Of a stretch of 64,000 nucleotides of DNA, positions 60,954-64,000 are shown piece by piece. Under the pieces are notes generated by a model. It did not search any database and was not told where the DNA came from. It saw only the letters and a list, made by a program, of their open reading frames with translations. Numbering within the stretch: position 1 is the stretch's first letter; each line of letters opens with the position of its first letter. The position numbers and the translations under genes are program-made. The DNA comes from Diploscapter coronatus (taxonomy: Eukaryota; Nematoda; Chromadorea; Rhabditida; Rhabditidae), in NCBI GenBank assembly GCA_964036155.1, contig OZ038422.1:35797201-35861200 (forward strand), read 5' to 3'.

Positions 60954-62719
60954 TCAGAATCTGTCTCCTCTGTCGTTCCTCTCGCCTCTCTCGCCACGCA
61001 TCATCGGCGGGCTGCGTCTCCTCTCGAAATCATCTCCGTTGCTGCGACGCTGATCACGGCCGAAGCCGGCAAACGGTCTGAGAAAACGTAGAAATCATAA
61101 AGAGGATAAAATTATTCGTGTGTTCACAAATGTCGAAGAAAAGATTACAGGTCCACGATTCTTTCTTTGAAGTGTACATACAAAACGAATAGTGCATCAC
61201 CCAGATAATCATTTCTATCATGTCAGATTTTGTGAACCCTACTAGGAAAAGTGAAAGAGTTTTAGTTAGTTTCGTAAAGCAAGAATCTATAATTTACCTG
61301 CGTCCCAGCATAACTCCAGGCATCGAAACGGCGACGTCGATGTAGTCGCCGATCTCGAATTTGCACTGTTGCAGCTGAAATCGGAAAATGAGTTTTTAGG
61401 AGAATGACATAGTGCGGGATAATAGAATTTTATATTGGAACAAGTGCTCTCCAATCAGAAATGATTGGTCGTCTCTACTTTTTCATCTATAACACGGGCG
61501 AGATATTGAAAAAACAACTATTCTCTGTCTGGAACGTGCCCTTTCTAGTGCTAAATTCTATTTGAACGCGGGGTATGTATAGGAATTTATCGTTCAGAGT
61601 GAATTGAACAAAAAATATAATGATATATTCTGTAAATTCAAAGAATGCTTACAGTTTTGGAATCGTCCATGCCCCTCTGGCCGTTGGTCGTATTTCCAAT
61701 TTCTCTGAGCACGTAGCGACCCGATTGTTTATCGGGATACACTGAATCAACATGGTTAAAAGACGAATACTAGCAGTTGTTGGTAATAAAATGAGTGCAA
61801 AAATACCGACCGACAGCGAAGTCGAACGTGGTGCCACGTCGTCTCGCGTCAGGATTCACCTCCTTGATCAGACTCGTCAACTCGCGAAGAGAACAGTCCA
61901 TCCTGCAAATGTCAGTATTTAGCTTTTTTTTTTTTAAAGAACAGAACGAGTTTTCAAATTGGTATAGCGTGAATAGAGAGCTCAAAGAAAGCTCACAGGA
62001 ACTATATTTCGGTATTATTTTTTGCCCAGAAAGATGTATTCTGGTGTAACTAAGACTTTTGATAAGAAAAAGTCATCAAATAAAGTTATTTTGAACGAAA
62101 TAATCGCATTTTTCGAACCCCAAAATGACCACGTTTTCGCAAACTTCAAACTACTTGCAGGGAAAAATTATGGACTGACTTTAACACAAAACCGTTTCAT
62201 AAGGTCTATCGTCGATCTAGGGGTTGCTTTTCGCTATAGTTGGCTTTTGAAGGGTAATTGCTTCTCATTCTTGGGGTTTCCTAACTACCACTTGTTGCTA
62301 CATGCCGCGCATCTGCAGAGGTAGAGCTTGCGCTCTCTAAGCGTGAACAGGAAATTAGACAAGAGTCAAAATCTCAGAATTACAACTTGCATTTTATGGA
62401 ACAGAAACATTGAACTTATGTCTACAACTTTCCAGAATTCACCTCTGCTAAAAATAAAAAAGAACTTTCTAAAAATCTCTAAACAGTTTTCCACAATTCC
62501 TTACCAAGTGTACATTTGGAGCTCGTTTGCAGGAACGCCGCTCTTGTTTGTGTAGTCCATCATCGGATTGTGGCGGCCGTTTGCACAGAAGACGCGCAGC
62601 AGCAGAGGACAGGTCTGAGGATTCGAATCATTTTCAAGGAATTCAAAGAAAGCCCCTACTTTCTCTCTGTCAACGGGCTTCTCCGTATTGACGGTGACTG
62701 CAGAAGTGACCATTGCCAT
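60954..62719 (-). CDS. sap18: Histone deacetylase complex subunit SAP18
   Basis: SAP18 links SIN3-HDAC repression with the exon-junction-associated ASAP/PSAP splicing complexes. Exons: 62719-62660, 62614-62505, 61902-61811, 61741-61653, 61374-61298, 61077-60954; 183 aa (human 153). The ubiquitin-like fold is well conserved: EKPVDREK joined to TCPLLLRVFCANGRHN, ELQMYTWMDCSLRELTSLIK, VNPDARRRGTTFDFAV, GMDDSKTLQQCKFEIGDYID. It adds an Arg/Gly/Asp-rich tail after MLGRRPFAGFGR. The first intron (62659-62615) is 45 nt, free of stop codons and a multiple of three, so retention would insert 15 residues exactly where other SAP18 proteins have none. It shares an upstream interval of about 0.3 kb with the divergent gene at 63026. 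Confidence 0.96.
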
Positions 62720-63025
62720 GGTCGCAACACGAACTGCACAGATTGACACGCAAATTACCCGAAAATACTGAAAATTCGACGAAAATTAGAAGAAAACGAA
62801 ACACACTATCGGTACTTGAATAAAACGGCACTACGCGTAAACACGGCGGATCTCTTCGACGCTGTCGCTGCTTTCTGGCACTTTCGTCGATTTTTTTCGA
62901 TTTTTATTTTTTCTATTTATTTTCATAGAATTTTCTACTTTATTATTGGACTACCGAAATATTGAAACTATATACGAAATCTACGCTATTTTTATTCAAC
63001 TAGAATAGCTTTCTAATCCTATGTA
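62720..63025. promoter_or_regulatory. Bidirectional promoter of SAP18 (-) and the unidentified gene (+)
   Basis: Only 306 nt separate the two divergent start codons. The centre is T-rich (about 62885-62945) with GC-richer flanks (about 62815-62870). No TATA box or other recognised motif was found. Confidence 0.5.
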
Positions 63026-64000
63026 ATGAATGAGAAGAACGAAAAAGCTGAAAAGACGAAGAAGACGGATGAATCCACGGCTTCTAAAACAGGAGACGAG
63101 CAAATCACAGCTCCATTCGACGACCAAATAGCCGATGATTTCAAGCAGTTCGTCAGGACGGTCAGAAGAAGAACTTGGCAACAGCTCGTGAAGAATGCAC
63201 CGTTTGAATTGCCGCCGAAACGGAAGAAAAAAGTATGATCAGAAGTTCTTATAAGTCTCAAAGATGAACATTTTAAATCGCAATTTAGATTGTCAGGGAT
63301 AGCGATGGACTTGTCTTACTACCATTCTATGCGCATCTTGGAGTCGACTCTGCAGATGTAAGTGCATCCTGCAGTTCGTCCCATTTCTTCTGTTACAATT
63401 TAGAAATCGACTGCCAAACTTCTGTGCTGCATAACGCAAAAAGCCAATGGTGAATGGTTTCGTTGTCCGAGAAAAGCGTCTCGTCGATTCTTCACAGAGG
63501 CTTTGCAAGATATAGTCCTGAGGATCAAGCTGCCAATTGCAGTCCATCCAGAAGGAGTAAGTTTACATGTTTATGATCTGGAAAAGAAAATTTCGATGAT
63601 TCAGGCAAGTCATCTTCGAATCTGCCGATATCACGAAAGAATCATCGAAGAATTCGACAAACGGCCTCATGCTGTTCAGCTCAAACCGTTGCTATTTGAT
63701 GAATCCGACGTTGAAGTAAGCGAAATAACTCTTGCAAAAGTTGATGATTTTGCTTTCCAGAAAAAGGCGAGTGAGTCAGAAGAGGACGACTCAGATGCGT
63801 GGATGAGTGCGTCAAACAGCGATACAGGCAGCTTGAAGAATGAACCACTCGAAAAATGGGAGTACGAAGATGGAAAGACGGATAGCACGGACGAAGAAGC
63901 AGCTCGACAGGAGGAGTACAGGAAGATCGCAGAGAAGTGGAATGCTGTCAAGGAGAGGAAACTGGAGCACAAGTTAAAGAGGAAAATGGAACGACGTTTT
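63026..64000 (+). CDS. Unidentified charged, probably nuclear protein (5' part)
   Basis: Exons: 63026-63232, 63289-63357, 63404-63556, 63605-63715, then 63761 to the window edge, all in phase; at least 284 residues, C-terminus missing. The N-terminus is Lys/Glu/Thr-rich, then FKQFVRTVRRRTWQQLVKNA and a basic PPKRKKK stretch that could be a nuclear localisation signal. The middle, LLPFYAHLGVDSAD, KLLCCITQKANGEWFRCPRK and HLRICRYHERIIEEF, looks like a folded domain with a few Cys residues, but I do not recognise the family. The last visible exon is acidic (ESEEDDSDAW) and turns into a Lys/Arg/Glu-rich, probably coiled-coil helix running to the edge. It is divergent from SAP18. No function is proposed. 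Confidence 0.75.

Noticed and set aside
62200..62330. Possible tRNA-like segment (GAGCTTGCGCTC hairpin)
   Set aside because: No A- and B-box pair and no cloverleaf could be drawn; it lies in a SAP18 intron.
1..64000. CRISPR arrays, operons of bacterial type, phage or plasmid genes
   Set aside because: All well-supported genes are spliced eukaryotic genes; no spaced direct repeats or ribosome-binding-site-driven gene clusters were seen.

Overview
The window is eukaryotic and most likely comes from a nematode. Genes are split into many short exons with GT-AG introns, some only 41-48 nt long. Acceptors are mostly TTTCAG or TTTTAG. The CDK12 kinase ends in a nematode-like HPW...DCHEMWSK tail, and two secreted genes carry PAN/apple domains of the nematode type. 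No prokaryotic signals were seen. Exon joins were made by hand and checked by reading phase; joins that did not close are flagged.

Layout. 0-7.1 kb: CDK12 (+), possibly open at its 5' end. 8.3-9.7 kb: MPLKIP/TTDN1-like RGG protein (-), head to head with MPC1 (+, 10.4-11.6 kb) across a 0.7 kb shared upstream region that holds a large palindrome. 12.6-27.6 kb: a PDS5 cohesin regulator (-, about 38 exons). 28.4-34 kb: an AT-rich island of accessory genes, a predicted secreted kelch-repeat protein (+) converging on a divergent F-box protein (-). 35.8-37.2 kb: UBE2F, a NEDD8-conjugating enzyme (+). 39.0-40.6 kb: a four-pass, His-tailed membrane protein (+). 40.9-48.0 kb: STK16 kinase and COLGALT collagen galactosyltransferase (both -, operon-like spacing). 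48.5-54.1 kb: two tandem secreted PAN-domain genes (-); the downstream one has a degenerate Cu/Zn-SOD-like domain and a GPI-type tail. 55.1-59.9 kb: TMUB-like transmembrane ubiquitin-like protein (-). 61.0-62.7 kb: SAP18 (-). 63.0 kb to the edge: an unidentified acidic/basic protein (+, cut by the window).

Most conserved genes are housekeeping: transcription elongation and mRNA splicing/deacetylation (CDK12, SAP18), cohesion (PDS5), mitochondrial pyruvate import (MPC1), neddylation (UBE2F), ER collagen glycosylation (COLGALT) and membrane/Golgi functions (STK16, TMUB). The accessory layer is the kelch, F-box and PAN/SOD-like genes. Small inverted-repeat elements (at least six families) sit in introns and intergenic gaps, and one appears to supply the splice acceptor of COLGALT exon 2.

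The main points for follow-up are the PAN + SOD-like architecture without metal ligands, the secreted kelch protein, elements tied to splice sites, stop-free 45-nt introns, GC donors and TTGAG acceptors, and recurrent CT-rich tracts upstream of start codons.
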